From Bondarzewia mesenterica (lineage: Eukaryota > Basidiomycota > Agaricomycetes > Russulales > Bondarzewiaceae), in contig SGPL01000032.1 in assembly GCA_004802705.1 (NCBI GenBank), forward strand, positions 50,075-114,074: a stretch of 64,000 nucleotides of DNA, given 5' to 3'. Every line of letters starts with the position of its first letter. Positions within the stretch are counted from its first letter, which is position 1. Shown one piece after another: positions 28,170 through 38,608 of this stretch. Under the pieces are notes generated by a model. It saw only the letters and a program-made list of their open reading frames with translations, ran no database searches and was not told where the DNA came from. The position numbers were made by a program, and so were the translations under genes.

Positions 28170-31100
28170 TCGTCTTTGTTCGAACAAACCGGGGAGATGG
28201 TCACCGGATGAATACCCGAACATTGCGTAGATTGTTACACTGGGTATGGCATCTCCTGTGAGTGACCTGATGGAAACAATCCAGATGCCAGATGAATCTT
28301 GCATAAGAGGTCTCCGCGTTGCACGGACGGATGCGCCGACGCCGGGGAAGTGCAACCCCGAACAGGCAGACGACGAAGGGAGACCCTCAACCAAATTCCC
28401 AGTTCCTGCCCGCAGGAAATGTTCATTTCGAATTCTCGACGCTGCTCGAGGACAGCTGCGCTGGGAGAAAGGACGCACTTGAATGAAAGACCGCGGCTTC
28501 AGAAACTCCGCGAAGGCGCAATGTACGCTGTGAACCCGAGGTCGAACAATGAATGTTGGACTAGTGTGAGATCGTTAATGCCATACTGTCGATCCCTGAT
28601 GAACGGTCAATTGAGACTTGGAGAACAAAAGGGTTGATCAATAATATGATTGGGTCATTTGGGCAAGGTTATGGCATCGTATCGTTCACTTCGATGGCAA
28701 TCACCAATGGAGCTGTTCTGCAAACGGCTTTTGCGACGGCAAGTGGAGCCTCTTTCCCAACCAAAATCACCTGACGGGACAGTGGAGCGTAAGGTTTGCT
28801 TGCTCCACAGGTCGTTGCAGAACAGGTCTAACATGAGCACAGAAGTTGAACATTGCCTCTGAGACCTCTGTACCTGCACCGAGTCATTGGGCGTAATGCT
28901 GCGGATTCAAGCATGTGAATCACGCGAGAGCGAGTGTATGTACTGGCTGAGAAACAGATAAAGTTAGGAAAGAGTTTAAGGATTGAACAATAAGCTATCA
29001 ACACGGAAGACAGCGAATCCAAGCGTCGGCACCCATCACCATGGCAAATATTGTCAGCTAGTGAGTCAATGGGACATGAGACCGCCTGATGAAAGGATAC
29101 AGTAAACGTAGCTCCACATTCTTTCCATACCTGACCCAGCGCAAGCCGCCCCGACCGCGATCCCAATCATTCCTGGACTCCGCAATTACAAAATGCGGCG
29201 AAACGCGCTCAAAAAGAGCTTTGGAGTGAGCGAAGGAGGAGACTGACACGTTATAGTAAGAGCAAAGATGTGGTCAGGAGCAGAAAAGAGCCGGCCTGTG
29301 AACAGAAGGAGTTCAAGCGTGATTTATACGTAGCGCGTGCGGCGACTGGCGCTACGGCATTGATTTTACTGCAGTCGTACGTCGACGGTTATAGCAACAC
29401 CTTAAGTTCATCACTGAGATCCCCGTCGCCTTCTCTCGCGGCTGAGTCCGTCCCAAAATTGATGGTTCAATACTCGTTGAGCGCCGTCAGAGCTGGATTC
29501 CTACTCGAAGAAACTAGCATCGACTCACTCGGCTATGCCTTTCTCAGCGGCGATGCCAAAGTAGTTCCCAGTCAATTGCTCCGGAGCGCATCTTGGTAGG
29601 TCGCTGTCATGATTCCACTATGTTTGATTCAGGACTAGCAACCCGACCGCATCGATATGGTCTACAGCACCGTGATGATGGGTCAATCCTACAAGGACAA
29701 ATTCATCATTCTGGCGAAGGCCATCGTAGTCTGTAACTGTATCGATGCTTGGTAACAGCGTAGATGGGCAAGTGAAGAGGGATTGTCGGTTCAGTCATCT
29801 CATGCAATAATGTGGTGAGTGTGCTTTGCTGTAGGCTGCTCAGGTAGACGGCTGCGGAGCCTTGGTCTGGAGCCTCTTCCATTCCCATGGTATGTACTCA
29901 GCCCTTGACCAGAATGTGGTGCCAGGAGCAGAGTATATTACCATGGGACGAGAGGACACCAGATCCCGGCACCAAGCATGCGCCAGCAGGCCTGGTTTGC
30001 TCAGAGCCCTCGTTAAATGGTCATTAAATGGTCATCAAATGATGAATCAAAAACCATCGTCTATGGCATGATCCTTCAGATCAAGAAATAGTACGTACAG
30101 TACTGAGAAGGCTCTCATATACCATCACCAACTCGTGGTGTCCAAGGAAAAGAGTAAGAGACCGTGGACTGCTATGTCTGTCCCGGAAGGCAAGGGGGGA
30201 GAGGGGGGGTGCAATGACATTCGAAAAAGATATGGTGCATAGAGACTCTCACCGTGACTTTATAGGCATGAAATCATGCATCGGAGGTAGAAGAAGAGGA
30301 GGAGGAATCGCGTACTGAGACCATGGCGCCCGGGGGAAGTCCTCCAAAACTGTACGACGGTTTACCGTCTAGCGGGCGACATTGCTGCGTCCGCACGGAA
30401 GATGGGGTGGGTCTGAAATTTCAATGCGCGTTTTCACAAGCTCTGACATGTAGGCCAATTCAAACAGATGAACTCATCGCGACCCATCGATCGTCCTGCG
30501 GACAGCCGCTACTCCATGTTTCTCAAACAATGTCGAAACGCAGTACCATCTCGCCCCCTCTCGCACCGTGCATTCCTCGTCGTGTTGCAGCGTTTCTAGA
30601 ACATTACGTTGAGTTGGAGGCCCTCCGACTCGATCAAAAGAACCGCGCGAAAGGATTGCCTCGAACCGGCTGGTCCTTCAGTCGCGATGTACGAGCCGCG
30701 GAAGAAGCATACCTTTCGAAGAGGGAGGATGTCAGAGAAAGCAGGTAAAATACGTGCGCTGTAAGTATTGCAGCTCATGTGCCAGTTCCAATAGACTTCG
30801 AAGGCCAAAGGGTATGCTGTAGGTGGGGGATACGTCCGGAAGGTTCGGGCTGCCTGCAACTCGCGCGCATGTGCCTGGGCTGTAGCTGTCAGCACTGTGA
30901 TGTCTCCGTACGTTGCAACACGCATGGCAGTCACTCTTCTATCTTGAAATCATAGGGTCCCACAAGGTCAAATGGAACCGTTGTTTCCTTTTTTTTTCTG
31001 CTGCGAGGAATCTTGGTGCCACTCGATAGGATCGAGGGCGCGGTGATCCGAGCCACTTGTCCATGCACTGGGCCGCACCTCGCTACTCCGATGTTGTGTC

Positions 31101-32684
31101 CTACTCTCTTCTGTTTGATGGTTCCCGCTCCTCTCATGCGAGGATGTGATTCATTTAGAATGCACGGAAACAGATGCGCCGTTGTCTGCTCGTCTAGAAC
31201 CCCCCAAGGTGCATGTTTTGCATGTCTGACGCTCGGGTATAGTGGTGGTTTCGATGGGTCGATAGTTGTCTCGCTGCAACAACGTTGGAATGTTGACTTG
31301 GGGTATTCATTCGTAAGTCCTATCGAACCGTGTCTTTCCCAAGTTACCCCTCTAAGATGTGGTCACAACATCTACTTGTTAACATCCTACAGGGCGGGCC
31401 CATGACCCGATCCCGTGGTTGAGTTGTGTCAGTAAACTTGACCGTGACTTTGCTCAAGGTTTTCGCAGCCTTTAGCAGTTGTGGGCCTATGACTACGAGA
31501 AGATGGCCACGCGACGCATCCGAGGCGATAGATGCGGCCGAGTTTCCGCTCGAGAACATCCACTGCAGAGTGAGGCGCTGTTAGTTCTGCCGTGTGCCCC
31601 TCATGCGTGGATGACGGCACTGCAGCGATCTTCTTTTTGACATCTCGAGTCGAGGTTCAGCTGCAATGTGCATGCGGTCGAGCGGCGGGTCAATGTATTG
31701 ATTCCTATCGAGTCTGTTCTTCTTGTAATCGATCATCTTTCTTTCCCAGCACTGGACGTACGGCTGGCTGACGTGGTAGGTCTGGAGGTGAGAAGGCGAG
31801 GAATTCATCCCCCTCTTCACTCGAGTATCCTGTTTTTACCTCAGGCTGTCTGGGTGGGATCGGCACAGGGTCGACATCGTGACCCTAGTCCCCTATCTCA
31901 AAACACTGTTCGGCTACCGTGCATTCACTTATTCATCTCCCATATTGACAGGAATCGTGCAGACCATGCTTCCGACTTCTTCGTTATTTCGATCGGATCT
32001 GCACCGCAACTAGCCGGCGATAATTCTCGCTCCTTTGTCGTCAACCGAGATCGGTGCCGCCTCGATCCGTATACGTTTCCACACCTGCCCCCTGCCTGTG
32101 CGCGGGCTGAAGCTTGAAGGTCGACATAGAGTTTGTGTTGGGTGACATATCCCTAACATCGGTTGATGTAGTGGATTTGTTTCTAAACCTCGAACCCCCA
32201 AGACTGAGCTCGAGCTCTGATTAGTCCGACCGCCCCCTGCTTCGAAATGGCTAGACCGTCAAGTCCTCGGGTTCATGTTAAGCTTGGCGGTATTCGAAAA
32301 TGCTTTGCTGCACACAGCATGTGGGTACTAGTAGGCGATTTGTTCAGCTGGCTGTCGGGCAGAGGACAATCATTAATTAATCTTTAAATTTAGGCGTATC
32401 GTCGGATTGCGCCATGCATAAATGGCTAGTACTGAGGAGCCCTGCAATTAATTGAGAGGCGCCATATCTCTTTCGCAGGAATTGCAGAGCGTAATTGGTA
32501 AAGGTCCACCCAACTGGGGCTCAGGGGCTCAGGAACTTAGGAAGATAGACACATTTTGGTAGCCCAACCAAAAGGGCTTGCAGACGTAATTAATCATAGA
32601 TTTTGGTGCTCCACACGATGCTGATGAAAGACAAAGTGTTCGAACCGAGCGTCATACTCAGCAGCAGGTACCTGCATGCTGTCT
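28170..32684. other. Gene-poor region
   Basis: About 4.5 kb without a recognisable gene. The longest open frames, 29270-29599 (+), 30323-30748 (+), 31013-31405 (+) and 31668-32117 (+), carry no known domain, and I could not link them into spliced genes. The frame at 30323-30748 contains EHYVELEALRLDQKNRAKGL and reads most protein-like, but this is weak evidence. Base composition is closer to intergenic than to coding, and there are AT-rich patches such as the TTAATTAAT stretch near 32374. It could be a decayed segment or contain fast-evolving genes. Confidence 0.35.
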
Positions 32685-34269
32685 CTACTTCAAGTCGACG
32701 AGCTTGCATTCTATAAACAGAATCTATGAGCAGAGCAATTGGCTTGCTTGACGTCAAAACTCACCAAACGTCAGAGTCGAGTTTGGGGGAATAGGTCCAC
32801 TCTTCTTGTTGCCGTAACCCAGGTTGGGTGGGATGGTGAGCAGGCGTTCACCTCCTGCCTGCATGCCCTGGATACCGATGTCCCAGCCTAAGTAATGTCG
32901 TAGTTAGGATTGAAGAAGTAACATCGATTATGTTTTTACATGCCTTTGATGACCTGGCCTTGGCCCAATTGGAAGGAAAACTGTCAATGGCCCATGAGCA
33001 TGTGCGCAGGAAGAGGTCCACGAGGAGGCTTACCGGTTTGCCTTTGGTATTTGAATCAAATACTTTACCGTTCTGCAGCTTCCCAATGTATCGCATGTGC
33101 ACCGTCTGGCCCCTCTTCGCTTGAGGACCTGTGCCCAATTTAACATCCTTCACCTTGAGACCGCCCGCAAGCTCTTTTGTGACATCAGTACTCTTTTCAC
33201 CGCCTCCCTCGCCACCCTCCTTGCCATCAGCCATCTTCTTTTCCTTCTTATGTTTCTTCTCCTTTTTGTCCTTCTTAGCTTCCTCATTCGCCTTCTCCGT
33301 TTTTGCATCCGAACCAGATAGAATCGCGGCCCCCGACTCAGCCTTCAATTTCTTATTGGCCTTCTTCTGCTGGGATTTGGAGGATTTTTGTTCCGTTGAC
33401 CCGTCCGTTTCCAATGCATCCGAACCACGAGGACGCTTCAACGACTTCGGTGCCTCTTCGACATCGTGGATTTCTTCAAATCGACTAGAACCAAGGGTCG
33501 TAAGCCCCTGCGTCGGAAGTATAAGAGAGGTGTGAAGGGGGACCGACTTTGTGCCGTTGATCTCTAACTCGTCGACCTCAACGTCAGAACCCAACTCGTG
33601 TAGATCAAACTCATCTTCTTCTTCCGGCTCAGAATCGTCGTTGTATGGCACATTATCAGGTGATTGATCTTCAAGTGCATGGCAAACGCGAGTGAAGCAG
33701 ACATGAATGATCCATGAAAAAAAAAAAGTCGTAGACAAAACCAATGTGACCCACCGATGTAGTTTCCCGTTAGATAGATAGTGCTAGGAAGAATGTCAAA
33801 CAAGGACATAGCAAAGAAAGATGTAGCACTGACTTCTTGCCAGCGAGCTCGAACAAAAACTCCTCGTCGGCTTCAAGAGTTACGTCAACGGTAGCCTGTT
33901 CGATCTATTCGCAAACCAGATACTTAGTGTATTTGGGACTTGTTTTAGTCAACAAGCGACTTGCTTTTCCAGGAATCAAAGAGCAGAGTACGGTTGTAGC
34001 CTCAGTGCCCTCAATCTCTGCCTCCTCGGAGTCGGAGTCGGAGTCCTCCACGTTGACGGGGCGGAGGTAAGTCAATTTTACACTCGTGCGTCCAGAATCG
34101 TCCTGCAATTCGTCACCAAGGGCGACGTTCGTTATCCTGAGGTCTCCCTGGGGAATAATAGATTCACGTTCGCCTGGTTTTATTGCGATGCTCCTGTTCA
34201 AAAAACTTTCAGTACACATTTAGGCGTGACAAGGATACCCACCGACCAAACGGCAACAGCGACGGGCAT
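32685..34269 (-). CDS. Nucleolar FKBP-type prolyl isomerase, Fpr3/Fpr4-like
   Basis: Nuclear peptidyl-prolyl isomerase and histone chaperone of the Fpr3/Fpr4 type. The start at 34269 encodes MPVAVAVWS, spliced to [60 protein letters not shown] and TIYLTGNYI: the nucleoplasmin-like N-terminal domain. An acidic stretch and a lysine-rich block follow ([14 protein letters not shown]). The C-terminal FKBP domain has [69 protein letters not shown] and [17 protein letters not shown], and the last small exon ECKLVDLK ends at TAG 32685. Domain order is complete. It is divergent from ARPC4, with 157 bp between start codons. Confidence 0.9.
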
Positions 34270-34426
34270 TTTTGTGCAGGAAAAGGAGAATAATGACGCG
34301 CTTTTTTTTTTGTGAAATGCAAGTTTGCACTGAGAGATGAACGCGTCAAAAGAACTTTTGCTAAGAGACAACTGATGTTTCGAACTCCGCTCCAAATATA
34401 CCTGGCTCTGCTCATCACGATTGACG
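34270..34426. promoter_or_regulatory. Divergent promoter, FKBP isomerase and ARPC4
   Basis: The two start codons are 157 bp apart on opposite strands, so both promoters are packed here. The segment includes an A/T run near 34302-34311. No factor site was identified with confidence. Confidence 0.55.
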
Positions 34427-35277
34427 ATGGTGAGCACCTTAGGCGACGTTCGACGCTCCCATGATAGTTGATTGCTGTTCTTGCACCAGTCTAATGTCCT
34501 AAGACCATATCTTGCTGCCGTAAGGTCGACGCTCACCGCGGCATTGACTTTAGAAAACTTCTCTTCTCAGGTATGCAGTTCTTGGGGCTTTCTTAGATCG
34601 TAGACGGTTTCTATGTTGCTCTATAGGTTGTAGAACGTCATAACAAACCAGAGGTAGAAGTTGGGTGAGTTTATTCCTGTTGTCATCGCTTGCGGTGTCT
34701 GTGTGGTTTAATGTCATCCGTATGCAGTGGTTCCAAAGAGGTGCTACTCAACCCTTTGATCATCTCCCGGAATGAGAATGAACGGGTTCTCATCGAGCCA
34801 TCGGTCAACTCCATCCGGTTAAGCATCAAGATTAAGCAAGCAGACGAGATTGAGCGTATACTCTGCCACAAATTCACTCGATTCATGATGCAGCGCGCGG
34901 AGAACTTCATAGTACTACGACGGAAGCCCGTGAAGGTATACTTCCTCGTCCTTTCTACGTAACATCTCGCTCACGGTATCGGTGGCAGGGATACGATATC
35001 TCGTTCCTAATAACCAACTTCCAGACTGAAACTATGCTGAAGCACAAGATTGTCGATTTCATCATACAGTGCGTAACTCGTTAACAGCTTTAGAACATCA
35101 TCTGACAGTCTTCTTGCAGGTTCATGGAGGACGTTGACCGGGAGATAAGCGAAATGAAACTTAGTCTGAATGCACGGGCTCGTATTGTTGCTGAATCGTA
35201 TCTCCTTGCTGTAAGTTCCGAGTATTGGCCTTCTCTCTTCCATGGGACTCACTATGTTATCATAGTTTAATTCATAA
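34427..35277 (+). CDS. ARPC4: Arp2/3 complex subunit 4 (ARPC4, p20)
   Basis: Core scaffold subunit of the Arp2/3 complex, which nucleates branched actin at endocytic patches. The first exon is only the ATG (34427-34429), followed by GTGAGC; the next begins [20 protein letters not shown]. Then come [120 protein letters not shown] and [11 protein letters not shown], ending TAA 35277. The whole family length of about 168 residues is present with no frame break. Confidence 0.95.
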
Positions 35278-35623
35278 TCAGTCACCTCGGGCAAGACCCA
35301 ATTGTATACTAAAACTGTACCAGACTATTTCAATGTCGCGTGTGCGTTGAATGGAGACAAGGTTCACTCGGATGAAATGCCCCTTACCACTGGCAAGTCG
35401 TGGTGCTCGAGTCTCCTCCAAAGTGCCATCAACTCAGTTCCATGCGAATGGTGAAGAGTCCGTCTGAATTTAAGTCACATGTTGAGTCAGATTTGAAACC
35501 GCTGCCAGCTATAATAGTGAGGTGGATGTTATACGCGTGTCACTTGAATTGCACCGCCGTGTTTGTCGCTGCACCCAGTTGCTTTGTGCGTTCATTAACG
35601 GTCAACCATTAGGTAGCATGCGT

Positions 35624-35642
35624 TGACGTCACGTCACGTCAC
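35624..35642. promoter_or_regulatory. CRE-like tandem ACGTCA cluster upstream of NSE4
   Basis: The palindrome TGACGTCA is followed directly by two more ACGTCAC units, about 165-180 bp before the NSE4 start. TGACGTCA is the classic binding site of ATF/CREB-type bZIP factors; binding here is inferred only. Confidence 0.45.
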
Positions 35643-35674
35643 AATCGCGTCGCGACTCGACCAACATATGAGAG

Positions 35675-35680
35675 ACGCGT
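35675..35680. promoter_or_regulatory. MCB-like ACGCGT site upstream of NSE4
   Basis: ACGCGT, the MluI cell-cycle box recognised by MBF in yeasts, lies about 125 bp upstream of the NSE4 ATG. Suitable for a G1/S-expressed chromosome-maintenance gene, but a six-base match can occur by chance. Confidence 0.4.
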
Positions 35681-35804
35681 CTTTCCTTCGGAATAGTACG
35701 CACAAAGTACTCCTTTACGATCCGTCTATTGCTCTGGACTGTTCGTGACAGCTGTTCTACGTTTTGATAATACCTGAGAACTGCTAAAGGACTCCAGGGT
35801 CACC

Positions 35805-37129
35805 ATGTCAGATCCAGATTTCCAAATGGGCACACCAAGGAAAAATCTCGTCTACGATCCTAATCAGGATCCGGAAGAGAAACGCGCCATCAGGCGAGGC
35901 TACTATGATCTTAGAAAAGGATCAGATGGTATGCAAAACGTCATTCATCGGTTTGAGCTCACCATAATCTTGTTTCACGAAGGTGCTCCGCTGAATATTA
36001 ATGATTACACTGCGCAACAATTGGTGGACAAAGTCCAACGTGCAGACTCTTTGTTTCATAGAGGTTCGTTTTCTCATAATGATGAGTGCAGTAACCTTAT
36101 CGGCTGTCATGACATGTAGTTGCGGCACCTCAAGAAGCTACTCTGGATTCCGCATTTCTTGTCCTGGCATCGAATATGGGTGCCACAAAAGCGCGTGCTA
36201 TGAAGTCCGGTTCTGGAGCCTTTGATATGGATGACTTTATATCTAAATTGATCACGTTCATGGGCGGCCGGAGAGGAGAACAACTTTCGGACGACTCTGA
36301 CATGGAGGATGGTGATGCGGACATCCCTCTAGACTGGGAGAAAATCGGGCGAAAGGCATTAGCCAAGAGCCGGCGTGTTCCTGCCATGGATTTCATGTAG
36401 GCCTTTTGCATCAAATCATCCCTTCCAGTTCTCTTCATTATCATCTGTGCCATAACAGGCTTGGTCCCCTCGCGATTGAGCAAAAGAAGCGGAATATCGG
36501 GAAACGAGCGAAGTTGGAAAAGAATAAGGAGGACGAAAGAAAACCTCAGGAACTGAAAGAAGATGATATCATTAGGTCTGAGAACGAGACAACGAAGAAC
36601 GTCATAGCGGTATGTGCTCATTCAGATGCATTGGAACTGCTGACCTCAATCTGTCTCAGATCAAGGAGTTACTTGAGGAACAAGGCGAAGTCAATCTATT
36701 CAAGTTCGTCGTAAATCCAAATGATTTCGCGCAGTCCGTGGAAAACATCTTCCATCTATCTTTTCTCATACGTGATGGAGTATGTGCTATGGAAATAAAG
36801 CCGGATGGTGAACCAATTATTTGTACGTCTAGCCATTTGGCTGTCGGGTTGACATGGGACTATGCTCACATGTACTGCATGTCTCAGTCGTATGTGAAGC
36901 GCCGGGGGACGGTGACTATGAAGAAGGTTTGAAGAAACAACAAATGATCATGTCCTTCGACATGCAGGCTTGGCAGGTGTGTTAGCTCTTGCTCCGAAAC
37001 CGAGTACCTTCGGTAGCTGAGATTTCCAAATAGCGCGCCATAGAAGTTTTCGATATCCAGGAGCCGATCATCCCTCAGCGACCTAAACAACATGAGCAGA
37101 AGAGTGACGGCCGGAAGTGGGTTTTTTGA
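35805..37129 (+). CDS. NSE4: SMC5/6 complex kleisin subunit Nse4
   Basis: Kleisin that bridges the Smc5 and Smc6 heads in the DNA-repair SMC complex. The start at 35805 gives MSDPDFQMGTPRKNLVYDP. Joined exons give EEKRAIRRGYYDLRKGSDG, APLNINDYTAQQLVDKVQRA, LFHRVAAPQEATLDSAFLVL, FDMDDFISKLITFMGGRRG, PLDWEKIGRKALAKSRRVPA, LGPLAIEQKKRNIGKRAKLE, IKELLEEQGEVNLFKFVVNP, FAQSVENIFHLSFLIRDGVC, then across an intron FVCEAPGDGDYEEGLKKQQM and a last exon RAIEVFDIQEPIIPQRPKQH ending KWVF at TGA 37129. About 330 aa. The C-terminal winged-helix region (NPxxFxQTVENxFxxSFLIRDG type) is the family signature. Confidence 0.92.
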
Positions 37130-38009
37130 TAAACTATTCATGGCTGCCTCCATTTCCTTGGCCTGAGTTCGCGTGCTCTTTTGCCTGTAGTATCACCGGC
37201 ACCACATCTACTCCTTGTATCGTATATTCACTACTTAGTTATTTATCGACTTCCTATTCCCACTGACGGTTTGCCGCCGGTCTTCAATTCTGATGTTCTG
37301 TTTTTTTCTGACATCTTATGCTGATGCACACTCTGAGACTGCCCATGGTACGCAGTCGCTATACCCATCTTGGATTGAAATTCACTAACTCATTTGCAGT
37401 TGGATAGATATTTTTCGACATGATCCGAGGCTTTCATTGGCTTGCAGAGCCTCGGTTGACCGATGACTTGGATTTGCAACTTCCGATCCCCCCCTCTAGG
37501 CGAAATCTACTCAAAAGCGCTCAGCGTGTAAGTACATACTTATCAAGCTTCCGGGCATTCTAACTGAACTAGTAAAACACAAGGCACAGGCAGGAGTAAG
37601 CTTAAGTGACAGACCAGGACAGACCCCGAGAATAAGTCCGCTCTTCACTAATCTAAGTCCATGCCGCATCCTGTGAGACAAATTGCAGTCCGCATCGATC
37701 TCGACGTTTGATTCGAGCACTGTCAGTAGGTGAAGAGTCAAGACGGGTCAGTTGAACGCCTCTCTACCCTAACCTCAGGCTTGGGTTCTACAGCCTATCA
37801 TCAGCAAGAATTGGAACTTTAAAACTCTCGCATGCACCTCAATTGCAAAATCTCATTGTGATATTCTTTTATGAAAGACATTCTGCAGTTTGATTTTTTT
37901 TTTTCATATACTCCGCTGTCCATTTCTCGAGATCAAGCCGGTTCAGAAGAGTTGTGGGGGATATGGCGCTACGACTGGGATTCCGCCGCGGCGCTCAGAC
38001 ACCCGAGCC
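37130..38009. other. Intergenic region
   Basis: No supported gene. A short plus-strand stretch near 37421-37530 (MIRGFHWLAEPRLTDDLDLQ) reads protein-like but has no partner exons that I can identify. Confidence 0.35.
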
Positions 38010-38520
38010 AAGGCTGCCAAAGGTCGTTACTACTAGTTTATCAGTTTTATTCGCGAATATTCATTCTAGAGCGCACGAGGCTCTCACTGGAAGCGCGGAA
38101 GTCTCAGATGCCTATGATACCAGACATCCGAGACATACAGCAGCGAGGTATATATTTCCGACTTGCTCTTCAAACGCATCTCGCCTTGATTCTCTACCAC
38201 TACCACCTGTCTAATTAACAATTCCCATCACTGATAATGATTATACCTTACTGCAGGTGCGTCTTCATCACTCCCTCTGTCATCGATGAGAGGCAAGCTT
38301 CTCAGACAAACTCCATAATCTCTGCTGACAGAGGTAGCATCTCCCCTCATCATCACTCTTATCCCAGCCATAGCATCCTCAAATGCACCACACTGGCCTT
38401 GCCCAAGCCATCGCCCTTGACCTGTTGGGCTCTGCGCCTGCCACCCTCATGTGCCCATCTCATGTTATGGCAGATGAGCATGCTCAAAGATATGTCCTGT
38501 CAATTACATGGACTATTCAT
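38010..38520 (+). pseudogene. Decayed copy of the 5' end of the RhoGAP-like gene
   Basis: This segment matches the complement of about 54540-55045. Shared blocks include the leader sequence (TTTATTCGCGAATA, the CCGAGACATACAG element, GCGAGGTATA) and coding sequence: DERQASQTNSIISA here against DEKQASQSNSVVSA there, HSYPSHSILKCTTLALP against HSHPSRSILKCTALTLP, and LTCWALRLPPS against LVCWALLSPPS, then MSMLK. The ATG of the intact gene is ATA here, and the frame is lost after the MSMLKDM segment. The rest of the gene is missing. Orientation is opposite to the parent gene, so this is an inverted partial duplicate 16 kb away. Confidence 0.8.
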
Positions 38521-38608
38521 CACGTACATGATTCCAGAGCCTCTCAGCCCAAAAAGTACTGCAGCCAGCGAGCGGTAGGAGAATATGCACGAAAACTTGC
38601 GATCTCCG

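Noticed and set aside
32620..32660. B-box-like GTTCGAACC, possible tRNA
   Set aside because: No matching A box or acceptor-stem pairing upstream, so no tRNA is called.
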